From: Serinus canaria
Taxonomy: Eukaryota > Chordata > Aves > Passeriformes > Fringillidae
NCBI RefSeq assembly: GCF_022539315.1
Contig: NC_066315.1
Span: forward strand, 98,933,990-98,997,989
Reading direction: 5' to 3'
Length of the DNA stretch: 64,000 bases
Positions 1-12,616 of this stretch are shown here, piece after piece. The translations under genes and the position numbers were made by a program. The first letter of the stretch is position 1. Every line of letters begins with the position of its first letter. The notes beneath the pieces were generated by a model. The model had not been told where the DNA came from, made no database searches, and saw only the letters and a list, made by a program, of their open reading frames with translations.

Positions 1-2499
1 TTTCTGTCCTCCTTGGCATGCCCTATTCAGCTGCAGTGTGCCTGGAGCTCGGGGCTTTGTGGTTTAGAAAACCCTAACCCTGGACATAACCCTATCCCTA
101 ACCCTAGGCGCAACCCTAAATCTAGTCAGCAAAAGCAGCCTTAGGCTAGGGCTGGTTCCATGGAAGTAGCTGTGAAGGCAGCCAGCTTCTGGCACTTTTC
201 TGTCCTCCTTGGCATGCCCTATTCAGCTGCAGTCTGCCTGGACCTCGGGACTTCATTATTTTGAAAACCCTAACCCTAGGCTTAACCCTAACCCTAAAAC
301 CAGGCAGAACAAGCAGCGTTAGGCTAGTTCTTGTTCCATGGAAGTAGCTGTGCAGCAGCCAGCTTCTGGCAATTTTCTGTCCTCCTTGGCATGCCCGATT
401 CAGCTGCAGTGTGCCTGGAGCTCTGGACTTTGTGGTTTACAAAACCCTAACCCTAGGCATAACCCTAACCCTAACACCAGGCAGCAAAAGCAGCATTAGG
501 CTAAGACTGGTTCCATGGAAGTAGCTGTGCAGGCAGCCAGCTTCTGGCAATTTTCTGTCCTCCTTCGCATACCCTATTCAGCTGCAGTGTGCCTGGAGCT
601 CTGGACTTTGTGGTTTACAAAACCCTAACCCTAGCCATAACGATAACCCGAACACCAGGCAGCAAAAGCAGCCTTAGGCTAGGTCTGCTTCCATGGAAAT
701 AGCTGAGGAGGCAGCCAGCTTCTGGCACTTTTCTCTCCTCCTTGGCATGCCCTATTCAGCTGCAGTCTGCCTGGAGCTCTGGGCATTGTGGTTTAGAAAA
801 CCCTAACCCTAGCCATAAGCCTAACTCTACGCTAGGGCACCCTAACCCTAGGCAGCAAAAGCAGCCTTAGACTAGGGCTGGTTCCATGGAAGTAGCTGTG
901 GCGGCAGCCAGCTTCTGGCACTTTTCTGTCCTCCTTGGCATGCCCTATTCAGCTGAAGTCTGCCTGGAGCTCTGGGCTTTGTGGTTTAGAAAACCCTAAC
1001 CCTAGCCATAACCCTAACCCTAACATCAGGCAGAAAAAGCAGCCTTGGTCTAGGTCTGCTTCCATGGAACTAGCTGAGGAGGCAGCCAGCTTCTGGCACT
1101 TTTCTGTCCTCCTTGGCATGCCCTATTCAGCTGAAATGTGCCTGGAGCTCTGGGCTTTGTGGTTTACAAAACCCTAACCCTAGCCATAACCCTAACCCTA
1201 ACACCAGGCAGCAAAAGCAGCCTTAGGCTAGGTCTGCTTCCATGGAAATAGCTGAGGAGGCAGCCAGCTTCTGGCACTTTTCTGTCCTCCTTGGCATGCC
1301 CTATTCAGCTGCAGTCTGCCTGGAGCTCTGGGCTTTGTGGTTTACAAAACCCTAACCCTAGCCATAACCCTAACCGTAACACCAGGCAGCAAAAGCAGCT
1401 TTAGGCTAGCTCTGCTTCCATGGAAATAGCTGAGGAGGCAGCCAGCTTCTGGCACTTTTCTGTACTCCTTGGCATGCCCTATTCAGCTGCAGTGTGCCTG
1501 GAGCTCTGGGCATTGTGGTTTAGAAAACCCTAACCCTAGCCATAACCCTAACCCTAACCCTAGGGGCAACCCTATCCCTAGGCAGCAAAAGCAGCCTTAG
1601 GCTAGGGCTGGTTCCATGGAAGTAGCTGTGGAGGCAGCCAGCTTCTGGTACTTTTCTGTCCTCCTTGGCATGCCCTATTCAGCTGCAGTGTACCTGGAGC
1701 TCTGGAATTTGTGGTTTAGAAAACCCTAACCCTAGCCATAACCCTAAACCTAACACCAGGCAGAAAAAGCAGCCTTAGGCTACGGCTGGTTCCATGGAAG
1801 TAGCTGAGGAGGCAGCCAGCTTCTGTCACTTTTCTTTCCTCCTTGGCATGCCCTATTCAGCTGCAGTGTGCCTGGAGCTCTGGGCATTGTGGTTTAGAAA
1901 ACACTAACCCTAGGCTTAACCCTAACCCTAACACCAGGCAGAAAAAGCAGCTTTAGACTACAGCTGGTTCCATGGAAGTAGCTGTGGAGGCAGCCATCTT
2001 GGAGCACTTTTTTGTCCTCCTTCGCATACCCTATTCAGCTGCAGTGTGGCTGGAGCTCTGGACTTTGTGGTTTAGAAAACCCTAACCCTAGCCATAACCC
2101 TAACACCAGGCAGCAAAAGCAGCCTTAGGCTAGGTCTCCTTCCATGGAACTAGCTGAGGAGGCAGCCAGCTTCTGGCACTTTTCTATCCTCCTTGGCATG
2201 CCCTATTCAGCTGCACTGTTCCTTGAGGTCTGGGCTTTGTGGTTTAGAAAACCCTAACCCTAGCCATAACCCTAACCCGAACACCAGGCAGCAAAAGCAG
2301 ACTTAGGCTAGGTCTGCTTCCATGGAACTAGCTGAGGAGGCAGCCAGCTTCTGGCACTTTTCTGTCCTCCTTGGCTAGCCCTATTCAGCTACAGTGTGCC
2401 TGGAGCTCTGGACTTTGTGGTTTACAAAACCCTAACCCTAGCCATAAGCCTAACCCTAACACCAGGCAGCAAAAGCAGCCTTAGGCTAGGTCTGCTTCC

Positions 2500-3610
2500 A
2501 TGGAATTAGCTGAGGAGGCAGCCAGCTTCGGAGCAATTCTCTATCCTCCTTGGCATGCCCTCTGCAGCTGCACTGTGCCTTGAGCTCTGGGCTTTGTGGT
2601 TTAGAAAACCCTAACCCTAGCCATAACCCTAACCCTAACACCAGGCAGCAAAAGCAGCCTCATGCTACGTCTGCTTCCATGGAAATAGCTGAGGAGGCAG
2701 CCAGCTTCTGGCACTTTTCTGTCCTCCTTGGCATGCCCTATTCTGCTCCAGTGTGCCTGGAGCTCTGGGCTTTCTGGTTTAGAAAACCCTAACCCTAGCC
2801 ATAACCCTAACCCTAACCCTAGGCGCAACCCTAACCCTAGGCAGCAAAAGCAGCCTTAGGCTAGGGCTGGTTCCATGGAAGTAGCTGTGGAGGCAGCCAG
2901 CTTCTGGCACTTTTCTCTACTCCTTGGCATTCCCTATTCAGCTGCAGTCTGCCTGGAACTCTGGACTTCGTTCTTTTGAAAACCCTAACCCTAGGCGTAA
3001 CCCTAACCCTAACACCAGGCAGAAAAGCAGCCTTAAGCTACGTCTGCTTCCATGGAACTACCGGAGGAGGCAGCCAGGTTCTGGTACTTTTCTGTCCTCC
3101 TTGGCATGTCTTATTTAGCTGCAGTGTACCTGGAGCTCTGGACTTCGTTATTTTGAAAACCCTAACCCTAGGCTTAACCCTAATCCTAACACCAGGCAGA
3201 AAAAGCAGCCTTAGGCTCGGTCTGCTTCCATGAAAATAGCTGAGGAGGCAGCCAGCTTCTGCCACTTTTCTGTCCTCCTTGGCTACCCCTATTCAGCTGC
3301 AGTGTGGCTGGAGCTCTGGGTATTGTGGTTTAGAAAACCCTAACCCTAGGCGTAACCCTATTCCTAACACCAGGCAGAATGAGCAGCATTAGGCTAGGTC
3401 TGGTTCCATGGAACAAGCTGAGGAGGCAGCCAGCTTGGGGCAATTTTCTATCCTCCTTGGCATGCCCTATTCAGCTGCAGTCTGCCTGGAGCTCTGGGCT
3501 TTGTGGTTTAGAAAACCCTAACCCTAGCCATAACCCTAACCCTAACACCAGGCAGCAAAAGCAGCCTTAGGCTAGGGCTGGTTCCATGGAACTAGCTGTG
3601 GAGGCAGCCA
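2500..3610 (+). repeat. Higher-order block, copy 1 of the 3.25 kb-offset duplication
   Basis: This multi-unit block recurs at about 5750-6855, shifted by roughly 3246 bp. Private variants shared by the two copies include TCTGCTCCAGTG (2743 region), GGCATTCCC, GGAGGAGGCAGCCAGG, GTCTTATTTAGC, the CCATGAAAATAGC variant of the usual CCATGG site (3228 and 6474), TTGGCTACCC and GAATGAGCAGCATTAGG (3378 and 6621). The same CCATGAAAATAGC variant is also found near 14838 and 20479, so the block has at least four relatives in the array. Confidence 0.75.
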
Positions 3611-5339
3611 GCTTGGCTACTTTTCTGTCCTCCTTGGCATGCCCTATTCAGCTGCAGTGTGCCTGGAGCTCTGGACTTGTGGTTTACAAAACCCTAACCC
3701 TAGCCATAACCCTAACCCTAACACCAGGCAGCAAAAGCAGCATTAGGCTAGGTCTGGTTCCATGGAACAAGCTGAGGAGGCAGCCAGCTTGGGGCAATTT
3801 TCTATCCTCCTTGGCATGCCCTATTCAGCTGCAGTCTGCCTGGAGCTCTGGGCTTTGTGGTTTAGAAAACCCTAACCCTAGGCATAACCCTAACCCTAAC
3901 CCTAGGCGCAACCCTAACCCTAGGCAGCAAAAGCAGCCTTAGGCTAGGGCTGGTTCCATGGAAGTAGCTGTGGAGGCAGCCAGCTTCTGGCACTTTTCTC
4001 TCCTTCTTGGCATGCCCTATTCAGCTGCAGTGTGCCTGGAGCTCTGGGCTTTGTGGTTTAGAAAACCCTAACCCTAGCCATAACCCTAACCCTAACACCA
4101 CGCAGGAAAAGCAGCCTTAGCTAGGTCTGCTTCCATGGAAGTACCTGAGGAGGCAGCCAGCTTCTGGTACTTTTCTGTCCTCCTTGGCATGTCCTATTCA
4201 GCTGCAGTGTGCCTGGAGCTCTGGACTTCGTTGTTTGAAAACCCTAACCCTAGGCTTAACCCTAACCCTAACACCAGGCAGAAAAGCAGCTTTAGGCTAC
4301 GGCTGGTTCCATGGAAGTAGCTGTGGAGGCAGCCAGCTTCTGGCACTTTTCTGTCCTCCTTGGCATGCCCTATTCAGCTGCAGTGTGCCTGGAGCTCTGG
4401 GCTTTGTGGTTTAGAAAACCCTAACCCTAGCCATAACCCTAACCCTAACCCTAGGGCACCCTAACCTAGGCAGCAAAAGCAGCCTTAGGCTAGGGCTGGT
4501 TCCATGGAACTAGCTGAGGAGGCAGCCAGGTTCTGGTACTTTTCTGTCCTCCTTGGCATGCCCTATTCAGCTGCAGTGTGCCTGGAGCTCTGGACTTCGT
4601 TATTTTGAAAACCCTAACCCTAGGCTTAACCCTAACCCTAACACCAGGCAGAAAAAGCAGCTTTAGACTACGGCTGGTTCCATGGAAGTAGCTGTGGAGG
4701 CAGCCAGCTTCTGCCACTTTTCTTTCCTCCTTGGCATGCCCTATTCAGCTGCAGTGTGCCTGGAGCTCTGGGCATTGTTGTTTAGAAAACACTAACCCTA
4801 GGCTTAACCCTAACCCTAACACCAGGCAGAAAAAGCAGCCTTAGGCTAGGGCTGGTTCCATGGAACTAGCTGTGAGGCAGCCAGCTTGGAGCACTTTTCT
4901 GTCCTCCTTCGAATACCCTATTCAGCTGCAGTCTGCCTGGAGCTCTGGGCTTTGTGGTTTAGAAAACCCTAACCCTAGCCATAACCCTAACCCTAACACC
5001 AGGCAGCAAAAGCAGCCTTAGGCTAGGTCTGGTTCCATGGAACTAGCTGAGGAGGCAGCCAGCTTGGGGCAATTTTCTATCTTCCTTGGCATGCCCTCTG
5101 CAGCTGCACTGTTCCTTGAGGTCTGGGCTTTCTGGTTTAGAAAACCCTAACCCTAGCCATAACCCTAACCCTAACACCAGGCAGCAAAAGCAGCCTTAGG
5201 CTAGGTCTGCTTCCATGGAACTAGCTGAGGAGGCAGCCAGCTTCTGGCACTTTTCTGTCCTCCTTGGCATGCCCTATTCAGCTGCAGTGTGCCTGGAGCT
5301 CTGGACTTTGTGGTTTACAAAACCCTAACCCTAGCCATA

Positions 5340-7540
5340 ACCCTACACTAACACCAGGCAGCAAAAGCAGCCTTAGGCTAGGTCTGGTTCCATGGAACTA
5401 GCTGAGGAGGCAGCCAGCATGGGACAATTTTCTATCCTCCTTGGCATGCCCTATTCAGCTGCAGTGTGCCTGGAGCTCTGGACTTCGTGGTTTACAAAAC
5501 CCTAACCCTAGCCATAACCCTAACCCTAACACCAGGCAGCAAAAGCAGACTCAGGCTAGGTCTGCTTCCATGGAATAGCTGAGGAGGCAGCCAGCTTCTG
5601 GTACTTTTCTGTCCTCCTTGGCATGCCCTATTCAGCTGAAGTCTGCCTGGAGCTCTGGGCTTTGTGGTTTACAAAACCCTAACCCTCGCCGTAACCCTAA
5701 CCCTAACACCAGGCAGCAAAAGCAGCCTTAGGCTTGGTCTGCTTCCATGGAATTAGCTGAGGAGGCAGCCAGTTTGGGAAAATTTTCTATCCTCCTTGGC
5801 ATGCCCTCTGCAGCTGCAGTGTGGCTGGAGCTCTGGACTTCGTGGTTTACAAAACCCTAACCCTAGCCATAACCCTAACCCTAACACCAGGCAGCAAAAG
5901 CAGCCTTAGGCTAGGTCTGCTTCCATGGAACTAGCTGAGGAGGAAGCCAGCTTCTGGCACTTTTCTGTCCTTCTTGGCATGCCCTATTCTGCTCCAGTGT
6001 GCCTGGAGCTCTGGGCTTTCTGGTTTAGAAAACCCTAACCCTAGCCATAACCCTAACCCTAACCCTAGGCGCAACCTTAACCCTAGGAAGCAAAAGCAGC
6101 CTTAGGCTAGGGCTGGTTCCATGGAAGTAGCTGTGGAGGCAGCCAGCTTCTGGCACTTTTCTCTACTCCTTGGCATTCCCATTCAGCTGCAGTCTGCCTG
6201 GAACTCTGGACTTCGTTCTTTTGAAAACCCTAACGCTAGGCGTAACCCTAACCCTAACACCAGGCAGGAAAAGCAGCCTTAAGCTACGTCTGCTTCCATG
6301 GAACTACCGGAGGAGGCAGCCAGGTTCTGGTACTTTTCTGTCCTCCTTGGCATGTCTTATTTAGCTGCAGTGTACCTGGAGCTCTGGACTTCGTTATTTT
6401 GAAAACCCTAACCCTAGGCTTAACCCTAATCCTAACACCAGGCAGAAAAAGCAGCCTTAGGCTCGGTCTGCTTCCATGAAAATAGCTGAGGAGGCAGCCA
6501 GCTTCTGACACTTTTCTGTCCTCCTTGGCTACCCTATTCAGCTGCAGTGTGGCTGGAGCTCTGGGCTTTGTGGTTTAGAAAACCCTAACCCTAGGCGTAA
6601 CCCTATCCTAACACCAGGCAGAATGAGCAGCATTAGGCTAGGTCTGGTTCCATGGAAGTAGCTGAGGAGGCAGCCAGCTTGGGGCAATTTTCCATCCTCC
6701 TTGGCATGCCCTATTCAGCTGCAGTGTGCCTGGAGCTCTGGGCTTTGTGGTTTAGAAAACCCTAACCCTAGCCATAACCCTAACCCTAACACCAGGCAGC
6801 AAAAGCAGCCTTAGGCTAGGGCTGGTTCCATGGAACTAGCTGTGGAGGCAGCCAGCTTGGAGTACTTTTCTGTACTCCTTCGCATACCCTATTCAGCTGC
6901 AGTGTGCCTGGAGCTCTGGAATTTGTGGTTTACAAAACCCTAACCCTAGCCATAACCCTAACCCTGACACCAGGCAGCAAAAGCAGCCTTAGGCTAGGTC
7001 TGCTTCCATGGAACTAGCTGAGGAGGCAGCCAGCTTCTGGCACTTTTCTGTCCTCCTTGGCATGCCCTATTCAGCTGCAGGGTGCCTGGAGCTCTGGGCT
7101 TTGTGGTTTAGAAAACCCTAACCCTAGCCATAGCCCTAACCCTAACCCTAGGCGCAACCCTAACCCTAGGGTGCAAAAGCAGCCTTAGGGTAGGGCTGGT
7201 TCCATGGAAGTAGCTGTGGAGGCAGCCAGCTTCTGGCACTTTTCTCTCCTTCTTGGCATGCCCGATTCAGCTGCAGTGTGCCTGGAGCTCTGGGCTTTGT
7301 GGTTGAGAAAACCCTAACCCTAGCCATAACCCTAACACTAACACCACGCAGGAAAAGCAGCCTTAAGCTAGGTCTGCTTCCATGGAAGTACCTGAGGAGG
7401 CAGCCAGCTTCTGGTACTTTTCTGTCCTCCTTGGCATGTCTTATTTAGCTGCAGTGTACCTGGAGCTCTGGACTTCGTTATTTTGAAAACCCTAACCCTA
7501 GGCTTAACCCGAACCCTAACACCAGGCAGAAAAAGCAGCT
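5340..7540 (+). repeat. Higher-order block, copy 1 of the 8.36 kb-offset duplication
   Basis: About 2.2 kb here matches about 13700-15905 unit for unit at an offset of 8364-8366 bp. Shared markers are CCCTACACTAACACC (5341 and 13704), CCCTCGCCGTAACCC (near 5685 and 14047), CAGTTTGGGAAAATTTTC (near 5770 and 14134), CTTGGAGTACTTTTC (near 6857 and 15222) and CTAGGGTGCAAAAGC (7169 and 15535). The near-constant offset across twelve or so units points to duplication of one long segment rather than chance likeness of single units. Identity falls off near 7540/15905. Confidence 0.75.
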
Positions 7541-9070
7541 TTAGACTACGGCTGGTTCCATGGAAGTAGCTGTGGAGGCAGCCAGCTTCTGCCACTTTTC
7601 TGTCCTCCTTCACATACCCTATTCAGCTGCAGTGTGCCTGGAGCTCTGGGCTTTGTGGTTTAGAAAACCCTAACCCTAGGCATAGCCCTAACCCTAACCC
7701 TAGGCGCAACCCTAACCCTAGGCAGCAAAAGCAGCCTTAGGCTAGGGCTGGTTCCATGGAAGTAGCTGTGGAGGCAGCCAGCTTCTGGCACTTTTCTCTC
7801 CTCCTTGGCATGCCCGATTCAGCTGCAGTGTGCCTGGAGCTCTGGGCTTTGTGGTTGAGAAAACCCTAACCCTAGCCATAACCCTAACACTAACACCACG
7901 CAGGAAAAGCAGCCTTAAGCTAGGTCTGCTTCCATGGAAGTACCTGAGGAGGCAGCCAGCTTCTGGTACTTTTCTGTCCTCCTTGGCATGTCCTATTCAG
8001 CTGCAGTGTACCTGGAGCTCTGGACTTCGTTATTTTGAAAACCCTAACCCTAGGCTTAACCCGAACCCTAACACCAGGCAGAAAAAGCAGCTTTAGACTA
8101 CGGCTGGTTCCATGGAAGTAGCTGTGGAGGCAGCCAGCTTCTGCCACTTTTCTGTCCTCCTTCACATACCCTATTCAGCTGCAGTGTGCCTGGAGCTCTG
8201 GACTTAGTGGTTTACAAAACCCTAACTCTAGCCATATCCTAACCCTAACCCTAGGCGCAACCCTAACCCTAGGAAGCAAAAGTAGCCTTAGGCTAGGGCT
8301 GGTTCCATGGAAGTAGCTGTGGAGGCAGCCAGGTTCTGGCACTTTTGTGTACTCCTTGGCATGCCCTATACAGCTGCAGTGTGCCTGGAGCTCGGGACTT
8401 AGTTCTTTTGAAAACCCTAACCCTAGGCTTAACCCTAACACTAACACCAGGCAGAACAAGCAGCGTTAGGGTGGTTCTTGTTCCATGGAAGTAGCTGTGC
8501 AGCAGACAGCTTCTGGCAATTTTCTGTCCTCCTTGGCATGCCCGATTCAGCTGCAGTCTGCCTGGAGCTCTGGACTTTGTGGTTTACAAAACCCTAACCC
8601 TAGCCATAACCCTAACCCTAACCCTGACACCAGGCAGAAAAAGCAGCTTTAGACTACGGCTGCTTCCATGGAACTAGCTGTGGACGCAGCCAGCTTGGAG
8701 CACTTTTCTGTCCTCCTTCGCATACCCTATTCAGATGCAGTGTGCCTGGAGCTCTGGACTTAGTGGTTTACAAAACCCTAACCCTAGCCATAACCCTAAA
8801 CCTAACACCAGGCAGCAAAAGCAGCTTTAGGCTATGTCTGCTTCCATGGAAATAACTGAGGAGGCAGCCAGCTTCTGGCACTTTTCTGTCCTCCTTGGCA
8901 TGCCCTATTCAGCTGCAGTCTGCCTGGAGCTCTGGGGTTTGTGGTTTAGAAAACCCTAACCCTAGGCATAACCCTAACCCTAACCCTAGGGGCAACCCTA
9001 ACCCTAGGCAGCAAAAGCAGCCTTAGACTAGGGCTGGTTCCATGGAAGTAGCTGTGGCGGCAGCCAGCTT
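6725..9070 (+). repeat. 3.47 kb higher-order repeat, copy 1
   Basis: This segment recurs at about 10200-12540 at an offset of 3467-3474 bp. Ordered shared markers are CTAGGGTGCAAAAGC (7169 and 10643), the TGGTTGAGAAAACCC variant, CACCACGCAGGAAAAGC, GAACAAGCAGCGTTAGG followed by GCAGCAGACAGC (near 8452 and 11930), TGTGGACGCAGCC (8680 and 12147) and TGTGGCGGCAGCC (near 9053 and 12520). One internal stretch, about 8075-8200, does not match its partner well, so the copies are a mosaic rather than clean duplicates. Confidence 0.7.
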
Positions 9071-9839
9071 CTGGCAATTTTCTGTCCTCCTTGGCATGCC
9101 CTATTCAGCTGCAGTGTGCCTGGAGCTCTGGACTTAGTGGTTTACAAAACCCTAACCCTAGCCATAACCCTAACCCTAACACCAGGCAGCAAAAGCAGCT
9201 TTAGGTCTAGGTCTGCTTCCATGGAAATAACTGAGGAGGCAGCCAGCTTCTGGCACTTTTCTGTCCTCCTTGGCATGCCCTATTCAGCTGCAGTGTGCCT
9301 GGAGCTCTGGGGTTTGTGGTTTACAAAACCCTAACGCTAGCCATAACCCTAACCCTAACACCAGGCAGCAAAAGCAGACTCAGGCTAGGTCTGCTTCCAT
9401 GGAACTAGCTGAGGAGGCAGCCAGCTTCTGGCACTTTTCTGTCCTCCTTGGCATGCCCTATTCAGCTGCAGTGTGCCTGGAGCTCTGGACTTTGTGGTTT
9501 ACAAAACCCTAACCCTAGCCATAACCCTACACTAACACCAGGCAGCAAAAGCAGCCTTAGGCTAGGTCTGCTTCCATGGAACTAGCTGAGGAGGCAGCCA
9601 GCTTCTGCCACTTTTCTGTCCTCCTTGGCTAGCCCTATTCAGCTACAGTGTGGCTGGAGCTCTGGGTATTGTGGTTTAAAAAACCCTAACCCTAGGCGTA
9701 ACCCTATCCTAACACCAGGCAGAATGAGCAGCATTAGGCTAGGTCTGCTTCCATGGAACTAGCTGAGGAGGAAGCCAGCTTCTGGCACTTTTCTGTCCTT
9801 CTTGGCATGCCCTATTCTGCTCCAGTGTGCCTGGAGCTC

Positions 9840-11118
9840 TGGGCTTTGTGGTTTAGAAAACCCTAACCCTAGGCATAACCCTAACCCTATCCCTAGGCGC
9901 AACCCTAACCCTAGGCAGCAAAAGCAGCCTTAGGCTAGGGCTGGTTCCATGGAAGTAGCTGTGGAGGCAGCCAGCTTCTGGCACTTTTCTCTCCTCCTTG
10001 GCATGCCCTATTCAGCTGCAGTGTGCCTGGAGCTCTGGACTTCGTTCTTTTGAAAACCCTAACCCTAGGCTTAACCCTAACCCTAACACCAGGCAGAAAA
10101 AGCAGCCTTAGGCTAGGGCTGGTTCAATGGAAGTAGCTGTGCAGCAGCCAGCTTCTGGTACTTTTCTGTCCTCCTTGGCATGCCCGATTCAGCTGCACTG
10201 TGCCTGGAGCTCTGGGCATTGTGGTTTAGAAAACCCTAACCCTAGCCATAACCCTAACCCTAACACCAGGCAGCAAAAGCAGCCTTAGGCTAGGGCTGGT
10301 TCCATGGAACTAGCTGTGGAGGCAGCCAGCTTGGAGTACTTTTCTGTACTCCTTCGCATACCCTATTCAGCTGCAGTGTGCCTGGAGCTCTGGAATTTGT
10401 GGTTTACAAAACCCTAACCCTAGCCATAACCCTAACCCTGACACCAGGCAGCAAAAGCAGCCTTAGGCTAGGTCTGCTTCCATGGAACTAGCTGAGGAGG
10501 CAGCCAGCTTCTGGCACTTTTCTGTCCTCCTTGGCATGCCCTATTCAGCTGCAGTGTGCCTGGAGCTCTGGGCTTTGTGGTTTAGAAAACCCTAACCCTA
10601 GCCATAGCCCTAACCCTAACCCTAGGCGCAACCCCAACCCTAGGGTGCAAAAGCAGCCTTAGGGTAGGGCTCGTTCCATGGAAGTAGCTGTGGAGGCAGC
10701 CAGCTTCTGGCACTTTTCTCTCCTTCTTGGCATGCCCGATTCAGCTGCAGTGTGCCTGGAGCTCTGGGCTTTGTGGTTGAGAAAACCCTAACCCTAGCCA
10801 TAACCCTAACACTAACACCACGCAGGAAAAGCAGCCTTAAGCTAGGTCTGCTTCCATGGAAGTACCTGAGGAGGCAGCCAGCTTCTGGTACTTTTCTGTC
10901 GTACTTGGCATGTCTTATTTAGCTGCAGTGTACCTGGAGCTCTGGACTTCGTTATTTTGAAAACCCTAACCCTAGGCTTAACCCTAACCCTAACACCAGG
11001 CAGAAAAAGCAGCTTAGACTACGGCTGGTTCCATGGAAGTAGCTGTGGAGGCAGCCAGCTTCTGCCACTTTTCTGTCCTCCTTGGCATGTCCTATTCAGC
11101 TGCAGTGTGCCTGGAGCT
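9840..11118 (+). repeat. Near-identical block, copy 1 of the 10.9 kb-offset duplication
   Basis: About 1.28 kb here matches 20745-22024 at a steady offset of 10906 bp. Both copies share otherwise rare variants: TGGTTCAATGGAAG (10121 and 21027) in place of TTCCATGG, TGTGCAGCAGCC directly after it, CTTGGAGTACTTTTC (10331 and 21237) and the variant TTCTGTCGT (near 10895 and 21801). I see only a few differences along the block, so this looks like the most recent long duplication in the array. Confidence 0.75.
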
Positions 11119-12540
11119 CTGGGCTTTGTGGTTTAGAAAACCCTAACCCTAGGCATAACCCTAACCCTAACCCTAGGGGCAACCCTAACCCTAGGCAGCA
11201 AAAGCAGCCTTAGGCTAGGGCTGGTTCCATGGAAGTAGCTGTGGAGGCAGCCAGCTTCTGGCACTTTTCTCTCCTCCTTGGCATGCCCGATTCAGCTGCA
11301 GTGTGCCTGGAGCTCTGGGCTTTGTGGTTGAGAAAACCCTAACCCTAGCCATAACCCTAACACTAACACCACGCAGGAAAAGCAGCCTTAAGCTAGGTCT
11401 GCTTCCATGGAAGTACCTGAGGAGGCAGCCAGCTTCTGGTACTTTTCTGTCCTCCTTGGCATGTCTTATTAGCTGCAGTGTACCTGGAGCTCTGGACTTC
11501 GTTATTTTGAAAACCCTAACCCTAGCCATAACCCTAACCCTAACACCAGGCAGCAAAAGCAGCGTTCGGCTAGTTCTTGTTCCATGGAAGTAGCTGTGAA
11601 GGCAGCCAGCTTCTGGCACTTTTGTGTCCTCCTTGGCATGCCCTATTCAGCTGCAGTGTGCCTGGAGTTTTGGGCTTTGTGGTTTAGAAAACCCTAACCC
11701 TAGGCATAACCCTAACCCTAACCCTAGGCGCAACCCTAACCCTAGGCAGCAAAAGCAGCCTTAGGCTATGACTGGTTCCATGGAAGTAGCTGTGGAGGCA
11801 GCCAGGTTCTGGCACTTTTCTCTCCTCCTTGGCATGCCCTATTCAGCTGCAGTGTGCCTGGTGCTCTGGACTTCGTTCTTTTGAAAACCCTAACCCTAGG
11901 CTTAACCCTAACCCGAACACCAGGCAGAACAAGCAGCGTTAGGCTAGTTCTTGTTCCATGGAAGTAGCTGTGCAGCAGACAGCTTCTGGCAATTTTCTGT
12001 CCTCCTTGGCATGCCCGATTCAGCTGCACTGTGCCTGGAGCTCTGGACTTTGTGGTTTAGAAAACCCTAACCCTAGCCATAACCCAAACCCTAACACCAG
12101 GCAGCAAAAGCAGCCTTAGGCTAGGGCTGCTTCCATGGAACTAGCTGTGGACGCAGCCAGCTTGGAGCACTTTTCTGTCCTCCTTCGCATACCCTATTCA
12201 GCTGCAGTGTGCCTGGAGCTCTGGACTTAGTGGTTTACAAAACCCTAACCCTAGCCATAACCCTAACCCTAACACCAGGCAGCAAAAGCAGCTTTAGGCT
12301 AGGTCTGCTTCCATGGAAATAACTGAGGAGGCAGCCAGCTTCTGGCACTTTTCTGTCCTCCTTGGCATGCCCTATTCAGCTGCAGTCTGCCTGGAGCTCT
12401 GGGGTTTGTGGTTTAGAAAACCCTAACCCTAGGCATAACCCTAACTCTAACGCTAGGGGCAACCCTAACCCTAGGCAGCAAAAGCAGCCTTAGACTAGGG
12501 CTGGTTCCATGGAAGTAGCTGTGGCGGCAGCCAGCTTCTG
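10200..12540 (+). repeat. 3.47 kb higher-order repeat, copy 2
   Basis: Partner of 6725-9070. The two copies are separated by about 1.1 kb of other units, so they are part of a roughly 3.47 kb periodic structure. The left half of this copy also belongs to a separate, younger-looking duplication with 20745-22024. Confidence 0.7.
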
Positions 12541-12616
12541 GTACTTTTCTGTCCTCCTTGGCATGCCCTATTCAGCTGCAGTCTGCCTGGAGCTCTGGGC
12601 TTTGTGGTTTACAAAA

